The notes under the pieces are model-generated. The model searched no databases and had not been told where the DNA came from. It saw nothing but the letters and a program-made list of their open reading frames with translations. From an uncultured Selenomonadales bacterium (lineage in GTDB: Bacteria > Bacillota > Negativicutes > Selenomonadales > Selenomonadaceae): a DNA stretch of 6,765 nucleotides. Below, one piece after another: positions 1 through 5,090 of the stretch (position 1 is its first letter; each line of letters begins with the position of its first letter). Made by a program: the position numbers and the translations under genes. The stretch lies in NCBI GenBank assembly GCA_946543495.1, contig CAMNLS010000063.1:1-6765 (forward strand), written 5' to 3'.

Positions 1-499
1 AGCCTTGAATAATCTTGTCGCCCTTGCAAAGGCGGTTGTTCATCTCCATTAAGAATTTCGGGTGAACGAGATTATCGGCGTCGAAGATAGCCACGGCATC
101 ATAAATCGTCCCGCGAGTTTCCATTTCAAAGAGCCGTTCAAACATCCATTCGAGAGCAAAGCCCTTGGACTTCTTAGACTCGTCGACGCGGCGGCAGACA
201 ATCGCACCGGCATTAGCGGCAATCTCGGCGGTGTTATCGGAGCAGTTGTCCGCGATAACGTAAATGTCGTAGAGTTCGTCGGGGTAGTCGAGGGATTTTA
301 AATTTTCAATGAGCGGTGCAATGACTGCGCTTTCGTTGTGAGCGGCGACGATCACGGCGAATTTTTTTTGCGGCGTCTTAATCTTTACTTCACGCCTTCG
401 CCACATGCCGCAGAAACCAATCAGACAAAGATAAAACGTGAACACGAACAGCACTGCTTGAATCGGAACCATGATTACATCAAGTGGATAATTGAACAT
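1..499 (-). CDS. Family-2 glycosyltransferase, membrane-anchored, N-terminal part (cut by window edge)
   Basis: Reading the minus strand gives 166 uninterrupted codons that run off the left edge, so the C-terminal part is missing. Residues about 8-32 form a hydrophobic membrane segment followed by a basic WRRR stop-transfer signal. A GT-A fold start follows: AVIVAAHNES (48-57) is the nucleotide-sugar-binding first strand, VIADNCSDNT (81-90) is the second, and IFDADN (138-143) carries the DxD metal/nucleotide motif. This order is typical of processive or membrane GT2 enzymes that build cell-surface polysaccharide at the cytoplasmic face; the sugar cannot be told. I chose the ATG at 499; a second in-frame ATG at 472 has no ribosome-binding site. 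The site before 499 is also weak (a GGAAG 13 nt upstream). A good promoter lies just upstream. Family call is strong; exact substrate unknown. Confidence 0.85.
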   Translation of the reverse strand, partial: MFNYPLDVIMVPIQAVLFVFTFYLCLIGFCGMWRRREVKIKTPQKKFAVIVAAHNESAVIAPLIENLKSLDYPDELYDIYVIADNCSDNTAEIAANAGAIVCRRVDESKKSKGFALEWMFERLFEMETRGTIYDAVAIFDADNLVHPKFLMEMNNRLCKGDKIIQG

Positions 500-530
500 T
501 CTCTTGACCCGTCTTCCAAAAATTTTTTCA

Positions 531-559
531 ATACTAACTGTCCGCGCCGTGCTTGTCAA
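531..559 (-). promoter_or_regulatory. Sigma-70 type promoter for the glycosyltransferase gene
   Basis: On the minus strand a perfect -35 TTGACA (559-554) is followed by a 17-base spacer and a -10 TAGTAT (536-531). Predicted transcription start is near 524, giving a 5' leader of about 25 nt. The -35 box sits inside a small palindrome, CTTGTCAAG (552-560). Confidence 0.75.
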
Positions 560-563
560 GCCG

Positions 564-572
564 TGCTATAAT
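564..572 (+). promoter_or_regulatory. Extended -10 promoter for the lysE-motE-nrdG unit
   Basis: The plus strand shows TGC followed by a perfect TATAAT (567-572), the extended -10 arrangement. No good -35 is seen at the normal distance (bases 544-549 are GCGCCG), so the TGn element would have to compensate. Expected transcription start is near 579, just before the GGAGG of the small ORF. It is back to back with the glycosyltransferase promoter, and the two core elements are only 7 bases apart, so polymerases on the two promoters may compete. Confidence 0.6.
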
Positions 573-584
573 GATTCGGAGGTG

Positions 585-599
585 GCAACGTGACGTTGC
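585..599 (+). promoter_or_regulatory. Perfect 15-bp palindrome, candidate operator or RNA hairpin
   Basis: Two 7-base arms, GCAACGT and ACGTTGC, are exact reverse complements around a central G. The palindrome is centred about 13 bases after the predicted transcription start, where a repressor operator would sit. As RNA it could fold with a 3-nt loop and cover the GTG start codon at 590. No known regulator family is assigned from the sequence alone. Confidence 0.45.
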
Positions 600-661
600 A
601 TTCAGCGGTCGCGCCTAAACAATACATACAGTCGGAGCAAGACGCCGCGTTTGTGCTTTAA
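590..661 (+). CDS. Possible 23-codon small ORF or leader peptide ahead of lysE
   Basis: A GTG start at 590 lies 7 nt after a full GGAGG (578-582) and opens a frame of 23 codons ending in TAA (659-661). The peptide would read roughly MTLHSAVAPKQYIQSEQDAA followed by FVL. It has no membrane segment and no run of a single amino acid of the kind seen in classical attenuators. It ends 22 nt before the lysE start and sits between a promoter and that gene, so it would be the first reading frame of the transcript. Translation could couple to lysE or compete with it. A chance ORF is possible; the strong ribosome-binding site is the main support, and codon statistics cannot settle it at this length. 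Confidence 0.4.
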   Translation: MTLHSAVAPKQYIQSEQDAAFVL

Positions 662-683
662 AATCTTTTCGGAGGTGTTTTAA

Positions 684-1310
684 TTGGAAAGTTCAACGTT
701 CATATATTTTTTAACGGCGTCGATACTCTTGACGCTTGCGCCCGGTCCGGACATTTTATATTTGCTAACAAAGAGTTTATCTGACGGAGCAAAGGCGGGA
801 ATAACTTTGGCTTGCGGCTTGGCAAGCGGAATAGTCTTCCACACGACGCTTGTAATGGTAGGCGTGGCGGCATTCATAAAATCATCGATAACGGCAATGT
901 TGCTATTAAAAGTCTTCGGCGCGGCGTATCTGTTGTTCTTAGCGTTCGGAGCGTTCAAGGCGGCGCGAGCTAGGAAAAAAATTTCTTTGTCGCGTGCAGG
1001 CTCGAAAATCTCATCGGTGGCACTTTATAAGCGTGGTGTCTTGATGAACGTCCTTAACCCGAAAGTATTGCTGTTCTTCTTAGCATTCCTTCCGCAGTTC
1101 GTCGACCTATCAAGCGACGGCGCAAGCTTGAAGATTTTATTCTTGGGCGTAGTGTTCGCTGTGCAGGCGGTGATAATTTTTTCGGGCGTGGCAATGTTCG
1201 CGGGGCGCGTGAGGAAACTCATCTTAAGCAAAAAAAATATCGGACAACTTCTCGGCTTTATCGAGGCAGTTGTCCTTACGTTAATCGCATTTACGTTGAT
1301 TCTGTTTTAA
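684..1310 (+). CDS. LysE/RhtB family amino-acid exporter
   Basis: A 208-aa, very hydrophobic protein of the usual length for this family of inner-membrane efflux carriers, which export amino acids or derivatives such as lysine, homoserine or threonine by proton exchange. Hallmarks are the LAPGPD motif (18-23) after the first helix, the small-residue helix GLASGI (45-50), and the central NPK (125-127) with LPQF (136-139) in the second half, giving about six helices with a polar basic loop at 94-104. The start is TTG at 684, set by GGAGG (671-675) 8 nt upstream. It is the first sizeable gene of the rightward unit. The LysE versus RhtB subgroup and the substrate cannot be decided from sequence; cysteine or other metabolite export is equally possible. 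Confidence 0.88.
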   Translation: MESSTFIYFLTASILLTLAPGPDILYLLTKSLSDGAKAGITLACGLASGIVFHTTLVMVGVAAFIKSSITAMLLLKVFGAAYLLFLAFGAFKAARARKKISLSRAGSKISSVALYKRGVLMNVLNPKVLLFFLAFLPQFVDLSSDGASLKILFLGVVFAVQAVIIFSGVAMFAGRVRKLILSKKNIGQLLGFIEAVVLTLIAFTLILF

Positions 1311-1378
1311 GTCTTTTTAAAGTCGCGGCAGGAAAATTGCGGCGGCGGCAGAATCACTTAGCAGAAAATTTTTGGGAC

Positions 1379-1384
1379 AAGGTG
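1379..1384 (+). promoter_or_regulatory. Ribosome-binding site fixing the motE-like start
   Basis: AAGGTG lies 6 nt before TTG 1391. The longer open frame could begin at TTG 1337, but that codon has only a poor AGGA 4 nt away and would add 18 residues (Arg/His-rich, then a Trp) ahead of the membrane helix. Confidence 0.6.
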
Positions 1385-1390
1385 ATTCTC

Positions 1391-2062
1391 TTGAAAGACA
1401 AAATTGCAAAGGTCTTGCGCAAGATAAGAAATATTTTTATCGGACTAGTCGTGTTGATAGCTCTGATTATTGGCACCTTCGTTGCGGCGATTAAGTTTGA
1501 CGTTCTCAGCACGGAAGATGTTGCCATGCTCAATGAGGAGCTTGGCTTGTATCGCTTGCCCTTCGTGGGCAACGGCAGATATTTTGAAGTGCCCGAAGGC
1601 ATCGAGTGGCCTCCACCGCCGCCGCCTGAACCGGAGCCAGAGCCTAAACCAGAACCCGAACCAGAAGTAAAAGAGGAGCCGCCAAAGGAAGAGGCAAAGC
1701 CTAAGAAGGAAGAGAAGCCTAAGGAAGTCAAAATCGACAAGAAGGCTATCGACGAGCAACGCGCTCAACGCGAAGCGGAAGAAAAGAAACGTCTTGCACG
1801 ATTGGCGCGAATTTATGAGAGCATGAGACCACAAGAGGCGGCGAACGCTTTAATCAATGTCGATTGGGATACGACCGTTTTAATCTTCCAACGCATGAGC
1901 GAAGACTCGGTTGCGCAGATTCTAGCGAAGATGGAACCCGAAGCCGCCGCGCAGTTGACGGAATTGCTTTACAGAGGCACGCAACGACGAGTTACCACGC
2001 CTTACGACACCATGCGCAATGAGCCTACCACCACGACGGAACAAATCTTAGGAGAAGAATAA
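1391..2062 (+). CDS. MotE-like protein: membrane anchor, Pro-Glu linker, MgtE-N-type domain
   Basis: About 223 aa from TTG 1391. A short basic N terminus leads into one membrane helix (about 14-34), a short folded stretch, a proline-rich linker (74-113) starting with six prolines and PE repeats then Glu/Lys-rich, a charged probable coiled coil (114-140), and a C-terminal helical domain (about 141-195). That domain, with ESMRPQEAANAL and KMEPEAAAQLTELL, matches the MgtE intracellular N-domain fold seen in MotE. MotE proteins are chaperone-like partners that stabilise the MotA/MotB stator of the flagellar motor, and the anchor-linker-domain layout fits. It is not a magnesium channel: the transmembrane MgtE domain is absent. 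No flagellar gene is adjacent, so the role is inferred from the family. The linker resembles a TonB-type periplasm-spanning stretch, so topology would put the C-terminal domain outside the membrane. Confidence 0.7.
   Translation: MKDKIAKVLRKIRNIFIGLVVLIALIIGTFVAAIKFDVLSTEDVAMLNEELGLYRLPFVGNGRYFEVPEGIEWPPPPPPEPEPEPKPEPEPEVKEEPPKEEAKPKKEEKPKEVKIDKKAIDEQRAQREAEEKKRLARLARIYESMRPQEAANALINVDWDTTVLIFQRMSEDSVAQILAKMEPEAAAQLTELLYRGTQRRVTTPYDTMRNEPTTTTEQILGEE
1610..1666 (+). repeat. Low-complexity Pro/Glu-coding hexamer repeat
   Basis: Six proline codons are followed by alternating Pro-Glu codons (about CCAGAA units with synonymous variation). It codes for the linker of the MotE-like protein and creates long meaningless open frames on the opposite strand. 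Confidence 0.85.
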
Positions 2063-2073
2063 TAATCGGCGGC

Positions 2074-2078
2074 GGAGG
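2074..2078 (+). promoter_or_regulatory. Ribosome-binding site fixing the nrdG start
   Basis: GGAGG sits 9 nt before TTG 2088. The frame can be extended upstream to TTG 2079, but that codon touches the GGAGG with no spacer, so it cannot be the start. Confidence 0.75.
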
Positions 2079-2087
2079 TTGACTGAA

Positions 2088-2576
2088 TTGCAGATTCGTA
2101 TTGCTGGACTCGTGCCCGAAAGTTTCGTGGACGGCGACGGGATTCGTTTTGCAATCTTCATGCAAGGCTGTCGTCGTAACTGCGCGGGCTGTCACAATCC
2201 CGAAACCCACGCGCTTGACGGTGGGCGATTAATCGACACGGAAGAGATCCTCGCGGCGGTAAAAAAAAATCCGCTCTTGGACGGAATAACTTTGACGGGC
2301 GGCGAACCGCTCTTGCAAGTCGATGCGGCTAACGAAATTGCTCGCGTCGTAAAAAGTTTAGGGCTAAGCGTTTGGTGCTACACGGGCTACACGTTCGAGG
2401 AGCTACCGACTTCCGCTCAACCATTGCTTGAAAATGTCGACGTGCTGATTGACGGAGAATTTATAGAACGTCTGCGCGACCTTGAACTTCAATTTCGCGG
2501 GTCGAGCAACCAACGAATCATCGACATAAAAAAAACTCGTGAACAAAATAGAATCGTGCTTTGGGAGGTTGAATGA
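2088..2576 (+). CDS. nrdG: Anaerobic ribonucleoside-triphosphate reductase activating protein (radical SAM)
   Basis: About 162 aa, the normal length. NrdG uses a [4Fe-4S] cluster and S-adenosylmethionine to form the glycyl radical on NrdD, which then makes dNTPs without oxygen. The cluster motif is CRRNCAGC (28-35: Cys 28, 32, 35), in the expected context of DGDGIR before and HNPE after. GGEP (71-74) is the SAM-binding glycine-rich motif. WCYTGYTFEEL (96-106), LIDGEFIERL (120-129) and the FRGSSNQRIID tail (136-146) are typical of NrdG rather than of pyruvate formate-lyase activases. The start is TTG 2088 (see the ribosome-binding site entry). It lies 25 nt after the MotE-like gene and overlaps the next gene. 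NrdD is not in the window, so it must be elsewhere if the pair functions. Confidence 0.93.
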   Translation: MQIRIAGLVPESFVDGDGIRFAIFMQGCRRNCAGCHNPETHALDGGRLIDTEEILAAVKKNPLLDGITLTGGEPLLQVDAANEIARVVKSLGLSVWCYTGYTFEELPTSAQPLLENVDVLIDGEFIERLRDLELQFRGSSNQRIIDIKKTREQNRIVLWEVE

Positions 2577-2851
2577 TGGAAAATTCCATAAGCGATGCAT
2601 TTTCGGGCTTGTTTGAAGTGCCGCCGTTTGATGTGATTATCGGTTTGCTGGGCATTTTAATTTTTGGACTTATGCTTGGCGCATTAATTTATCTGCCTGT
2701 TGCCGAAAAGAATTCTACTCTGCCACTCGAACGGCTTAGCAGCGAAATTATTTGGAGATATAAGCCCGATTGGATTATTTTCGTGCTAGGTTGCGTAATT
2801 TTCTTGATAGTGAGCTTTTTACTTGTCAGCGGACTGCTTAGAGAGATTTAA
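2576..2851 (+). CDS. Small two-helix membrane protein, unrecognised
   Basis: About 91 aa with two clear membrane segments (about 20-42 and 66-87) joined by a polar loop of roughly 23 residues containing KNSTLPLERLSSEIIWRYKP. Both ends are short. I do not recognise a family. Two adjacent ATGs exist at 2573 and 2576. GGAGG at 2564-2568 is 7 nt before ATG 2576 and only 4 nt before 2573, so 2576 is preferred. With either start the gene touches the nrdG stop (TGA 2574-2576), which suggests translational coupling and co-expression. It is the last gene before the terminator. A functional link with NrdG is not implied by any motif. Confidence 0.75.
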   Translation: MENSISDAFSGLFEVPPFDVIIGLLGILIFGLMLGALIYLPVAEKNSTLPLERLSSEIIWRYKPDWIIFVLGCVIFLIVSFLLVSGLLREI

Positions 2852-2856
2852 AAATC

Positions 2857-2881
2857 AATGGCGCGTCATGCGTCATTTTTT
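2857..2881 (+). terminator. Convergent, probably bidirectional hairpin terminator
   Basis: An 8-bp stem (AATGGCGC at 2857-2864 with GCGTCATT at 2870-2877, one G-T pair) closes a 5-nt loop and is followed by TTTTTT (2876-2881). The opposite strand reads into a T-rich stretch (2855-2850 side), so the hairpin can serve the leftward unit too. It lies between two convergent genes, and its right arm contains the TGA stop of the leftward gene. Confidence 0.65.
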
Positions 2882-3937
2882 ATTTGTAGCTTGATTGAGC
2901 CATTCCTTAAGATAATCGCCGATAGCTTTTGTAATTTGTGATTCATGAATCGCCCGAACTAAATTTACAAGTTTTAAGCCGCCTTTGAAGACATATTTGC
3001 CGATAAGTTCGCCGATTTTATCTGCAATCATTCTCGCGATAACAAAAAGGATTATCGACACCTTAATTCCCAAAATAGTCAGCGCAATACCACCGAACAG
3101 CGGCAAAAGGAAAATCATTGCCAGCTTTATTAGTATAAAAGAGAATGCCACGCCGAATGCAGCCCTTGCAAGCCGAAGAAACAGCGGAGTTTTCTCCAGA
3201 ATCGTTCTGCGTATGTCTTCAACGGCAAGTTTAGGATGACGAACCGCCCGAACAATGAATGCCCACGCCCGCTTTGCATAAAACGTAAAAAATTCGCCGA
3301 CTTTTTGGATAATCTTGTTTATATCGGTCGGAATGTTCGTTATCGTCGTAATTATCATTTGCGGATTGATTTCCGTGACGAAATTACGCATTGAACTGAA
3401 TGCTGTTCCCAAAACTGCAGGCGGTTTGCTCATATTTGCTATTGCATCGGGGATTGGCAACGCCGGAATGAACGCCATAAGCACATACAAAAGAATTGCA
3501 AGCACGCGACCCAATGCCATGCCCAAAAAATATTTTATAACGGCTTTTGGATTGCGTCGAAAGGCGGCTGGGAAACTTCTTATCCTGCGCGGAACTTTTT
3601 TCTTGACTTTATCTATTTTTTTCTCGTGTTTTTTAGCTTCCGCCTCTTCGCGGGCGAGTTCTTCTTCGTTTTCAAGTTCTAAAGTACGCGATAAGCGTAT
3701 CATCTTTTGAAAAGCGTCCGCGATATTCTTTTCGCTCTCCTTTTGCCGTGCTTCGACTTCCTGGTCGAGGGAACGCGTAACGTTTATCATCTTCTCGAAG
3801 GCATTTTTTAAATCCTCTGACTTAGTTGTCTGCATCATGCGTTGCAATGCCCGTTCCAAATCAGATTGCTTGGTCGTTTTCATCATTTGCTGAAGATTTT
3901 TCTGTAAGTCGCAAGGTTTTTTATCCTTATCGTCCAA
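2873..3937 (-). CDS. Membrane protein with four N-terminal 16-residue repeats, unrecognised
   Basis: About 354 aa. The N terminus (10-57, and again 71-86) holds four copies of a 16-residue unit, roughly D-L-x-x-A-L/F-x-K/R-M-M/I-x-x-T-K/R; the first three are exactly in tandem, the fourth follows a 13-residue charged spacer. A Glu/Lys-rich probable coiled coil (87-117) and a basic patch KKKVPRRIR (112-120) come next. The C-terminal two thirds have membrane segments at about 136-162 and 258-305, the latter long enough for two helices, separated by a long amphipathic part. The motif RxPK occurs twice (127-131, 232-236) before helices. I do not recognise a family. The repeated N-terminal region is probably cytoplasmic. 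The start is TTG 3937, since the longer frame's TTG 3955 lies upstream of the ribosome-binding site. It lies 14 nt after mqnC on the same strand, so the two are probably one transcript. Confidence 0.75.
   Translation of the reverse strand: MDDKDKKPCDLQKNLQQMMKTTKQSDLERALQRMMQTTKSEDLKNAFEKMINVTRSLDQEVEARQKESEKNIADAFQKMIRLSRTLELENEEELAREEAEAKKHEKKIDKVKKKVPRRIRSFPAAFRRNPKAVIKYFLGMALGRVLAILLYVLMAFIPALPIPDAIANMSKPPAVLGTAFSSMRNFVTEINPQMIITTITNIPTDINKIIQKVGEFFTFYAKRAWAFIVRAVRHPKLAVEDIRRTILEKTPLFLRLARAAFGVAFSFILIKLAMIFLLPLFGGIALTILGIKVSIILFVIARMIADKIGELIGKYVFKGGLKLVNLVRAIHESQITKAIGDYLKEWLNQATNKK
3680..3910 (-). repeat. Four copies of a 48-bp coding repeat
   Basis: Copies lie at 3910-3863, 3862-3815, 3814-3767 (head to tail) and 3727-3680, read on the minus strand. 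Conservation is clear at protein level (Met-Met or Met-Ile core, then Thr-Lys/Arg) and only partial at DNA level, so the duplications look old and selected for the peptide. Confidence 0.75.
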
Positions 3938-3944
3938 AATCTTT

Positions 3945-3949
3945 CCTCC
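3945..3949 (-). promoter_or_regulatory. Ribosome-binding site fixing the start of the repeat membrane protein
   Basis: The minus strand reads GGAGG here, 7 nt before TTG 3937. It lies inside the longer frame that opens at TTG 3955, which is therefore not the start. Confidence 0.75.
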
Positions 3950-3951
3950 GC

Positions 3952-4971
3952 TCAAAATGTCCTCAAAATCTCGTATTTAGTATTTCGTTGCGCGGGAAAA
4001 AATCCTGCCGAGCGAATTAAATCAATCATTTTGCGTTTTGACATCTCAAAAGCCGTTCCTGCCGCTCTTACGACGTTTTCTTCAAGCATAATCGAGCCTA
4101 AATCGTCCGCGCCGAAAGTTTGAGTTAATTGCCCGATTTTTTCGCCCTGCGTAACCCATGAGCCTTGAATATGTTCGATATTATCCATAAAAATGCGTGT
4201 CATAGCCAAAGTTCGCATATAATCCTGCGCCGAAACCTTATTTCCGCCCAAAATCTTGCTAGGTTGATAAGTCCACGTGATAAACGCCCTGAATCCGCCC
4301 GTTTCGTCCTGCAAATCGCGAATTTTTTGCATATGTTCAAGTCGTTGGGCTAAATTTTCGCCAAAACCGATAACCATCGTCGCGGTTGACTTCATACCGA
4401 TTGAGTGAGCCAATTTCATCACGTTTAACCAGTCGTCTGTCATAATTTTATGCGGGCTTATTTTTTTTCTGACTTCATCGACCAAAATTTCAGCTCCGCC
4501 GCCCGGTAAACTGTCCAAACCTGCATTTTGAAGACGTTTAAGCGTGTCGAGGATAGAAATTCCCGCACGATTGGCAAAAAATTGTATTTCAGTCGCCGTG
4601 AACGAGTGAATTGTAATGTCGAAGTGCTTTTTAATGGTTTGGAGCATGTTTTCATAGTATGAGAGCGGCAAATCTGGGTGCAAACCGCCTTGAATCATGA
4701 CTTGAGTGCCTCCCGCGTCGACAGTCTCTTGAACTTTGCTTAAAATTTGTTTGTGAGATAGCAAATAGGCTTCGTGATGAGATTTCGGACGCCAAAACGC
4801 GCAAAATTTGCATTCATTTTTACAAACGTTGGTATAATTGATATTTCTGTCGATAATGAAGGTAGTTTGGTTGCCGAAATTTTTTTTGCGTATTGCGTCG
4901 GCTCTTTTGCCCAGCTCCAATAAATCTCCGTCCGTAAAAAGTTTTAAAGCTTCTCCTTGCGTCATTTTCAA
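3952..4971 (-). CDS. mqnC: Cyclic dehypoxanthinyl futalosine synthase (radical SAM), menaquinone pathway
   Basis: 339 aa. MqnC is a radical SAM enzyme that cyclises dehypoxanthinyl futalosine in the futalosine route to menaquinone, the quinone of anaerobic respiration. The cluster motif is CKNECKFC (50-57: Cys 50, 54, 57) after RNINYTNV (42-49). GGTQVMIQGGLHPDLPL (87-103), DSLPGGGAEIL (153-163), LQDETGGF (220-227), QGSWVTQG (269-276) and MLEENVVRAAG (295-305) are all family features and favour MqnC over the related MqnE. The start is TTG 4971, with GAGG (4984-4981) 9 nt upstream; ATG 4965 is an alternative, two codons in. No other menaquinone gene is in the window. It is the first gene of the leftward unit, with a weak promoter candidate upstream. 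Confidence 0.93.
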   Translation of the reverse strand: MKMTQGEALKLFTDGDLLELGKRADAIRKKNFGNQTTFIIDRNINYTNVCKNECKFCAFWRPKSHHEAYLLSHKQILSKVQETVDAGGTQVMIQGGLHPDLPLSYYENMLQTIKKHFDITIHSFTATEIQFFANRAGISILDTLKRLQNAGLDSLPGGGAEILVDEVRKKISPHKIMTDDWLNVMKLAHSIGMKSTATMVIGFGENLAQRLEHMQKIRDLQDETGGFRAFITWTYQPSKILGGNKVSAQDYMRTLAMTRIFMDNIEHIQGSWVTQGEKIGQLTQTFGADDLGSIMLEENVVRAAGTAFEMSKRKMIDLIRSAGFFPAQRNTKYEILRTF

Positions 4972-5004
4972 GTTAATTCGCCTCGCTTCGTATTCATTGC
5001 CATT

Positions 5005-5034
5005 ATTTTAACAGTTGAAAATCAATCGGCGCAA
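5005..5034 (-). promoter_or_regulatory. Candidate promoter for mqnC
   Basis: On the minus strand TTGCGC (5034-5029), 18 bases, then TG-T-TAAAAT, with the -10 at 5010-5005. The extended TG helps a modest -35. Predicted start near 4998, about 27 nt before TTG 4971. It lies back to back with the rfbD promoter, only 6 bases away. Confidence 0.4.
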
Positions 5035-5040
5035 GCCTTG

Positions 5041-5068
5041 TTGACGAAATAAATTAGCGTGCTACAAT
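5041..5068 (+). promoter_or_regulatory. Promoter for rfbD
   Basis: TTGACG (5041-5046), 16 bases, then TGC-TACAAT with the -10 at 5063-5068. The -35 is one base from consensus and the -10 is of the extended type. Predicted transcription start near 5075 would make the 5' leader only about 16 nt, with the AAAGGAGG (5076-5083) at its very beginning. Confidence 0.65.
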
Positions 5069-5090
5069 TAAACCTAAAGGAGGCTACAAA

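Noticed and set aside
62..571. Two plus-strand open frames of 77-79 codons opposite the glycosyltransferase
   Set aside because: They are antisense to a frame with clear GT2 motifs, lack recognisable domains and have no ribosome-binding site that fits.
1311..1390. Terminator or separate promoter between lysE and the MotE-like gene
   Set aside because: No stem with a T-run and no convincing -35/-10 pair seen in these 80 bases, so co-transcription is the simpler reading.
1354..1834. Long minus-strand open frames opposite the MotE-like gene (Ser/Gly-rich and Phe/Leu/Trp-rich)
   Set aside because: They are mirror images of the Pro/Glu low-complexity codons; composition is what the antisense of PE repeats must give.
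3315..3710. Plus-strand frame with hydrophobic stretch opposite the repeat membrane protein
   Set aside because: Antisense of a gene with in-frame repeats, a fitting ribosome-binding site and operon position; hydrophobicity is mirrored from membrane-coding codons.
3680..3910. CRISPR-like array (regularly spaced repeats)
   Set aside because: The spacing is a 48-bp coding periodicity without spacers; repeats are conserved as protein, not as identical DNA.
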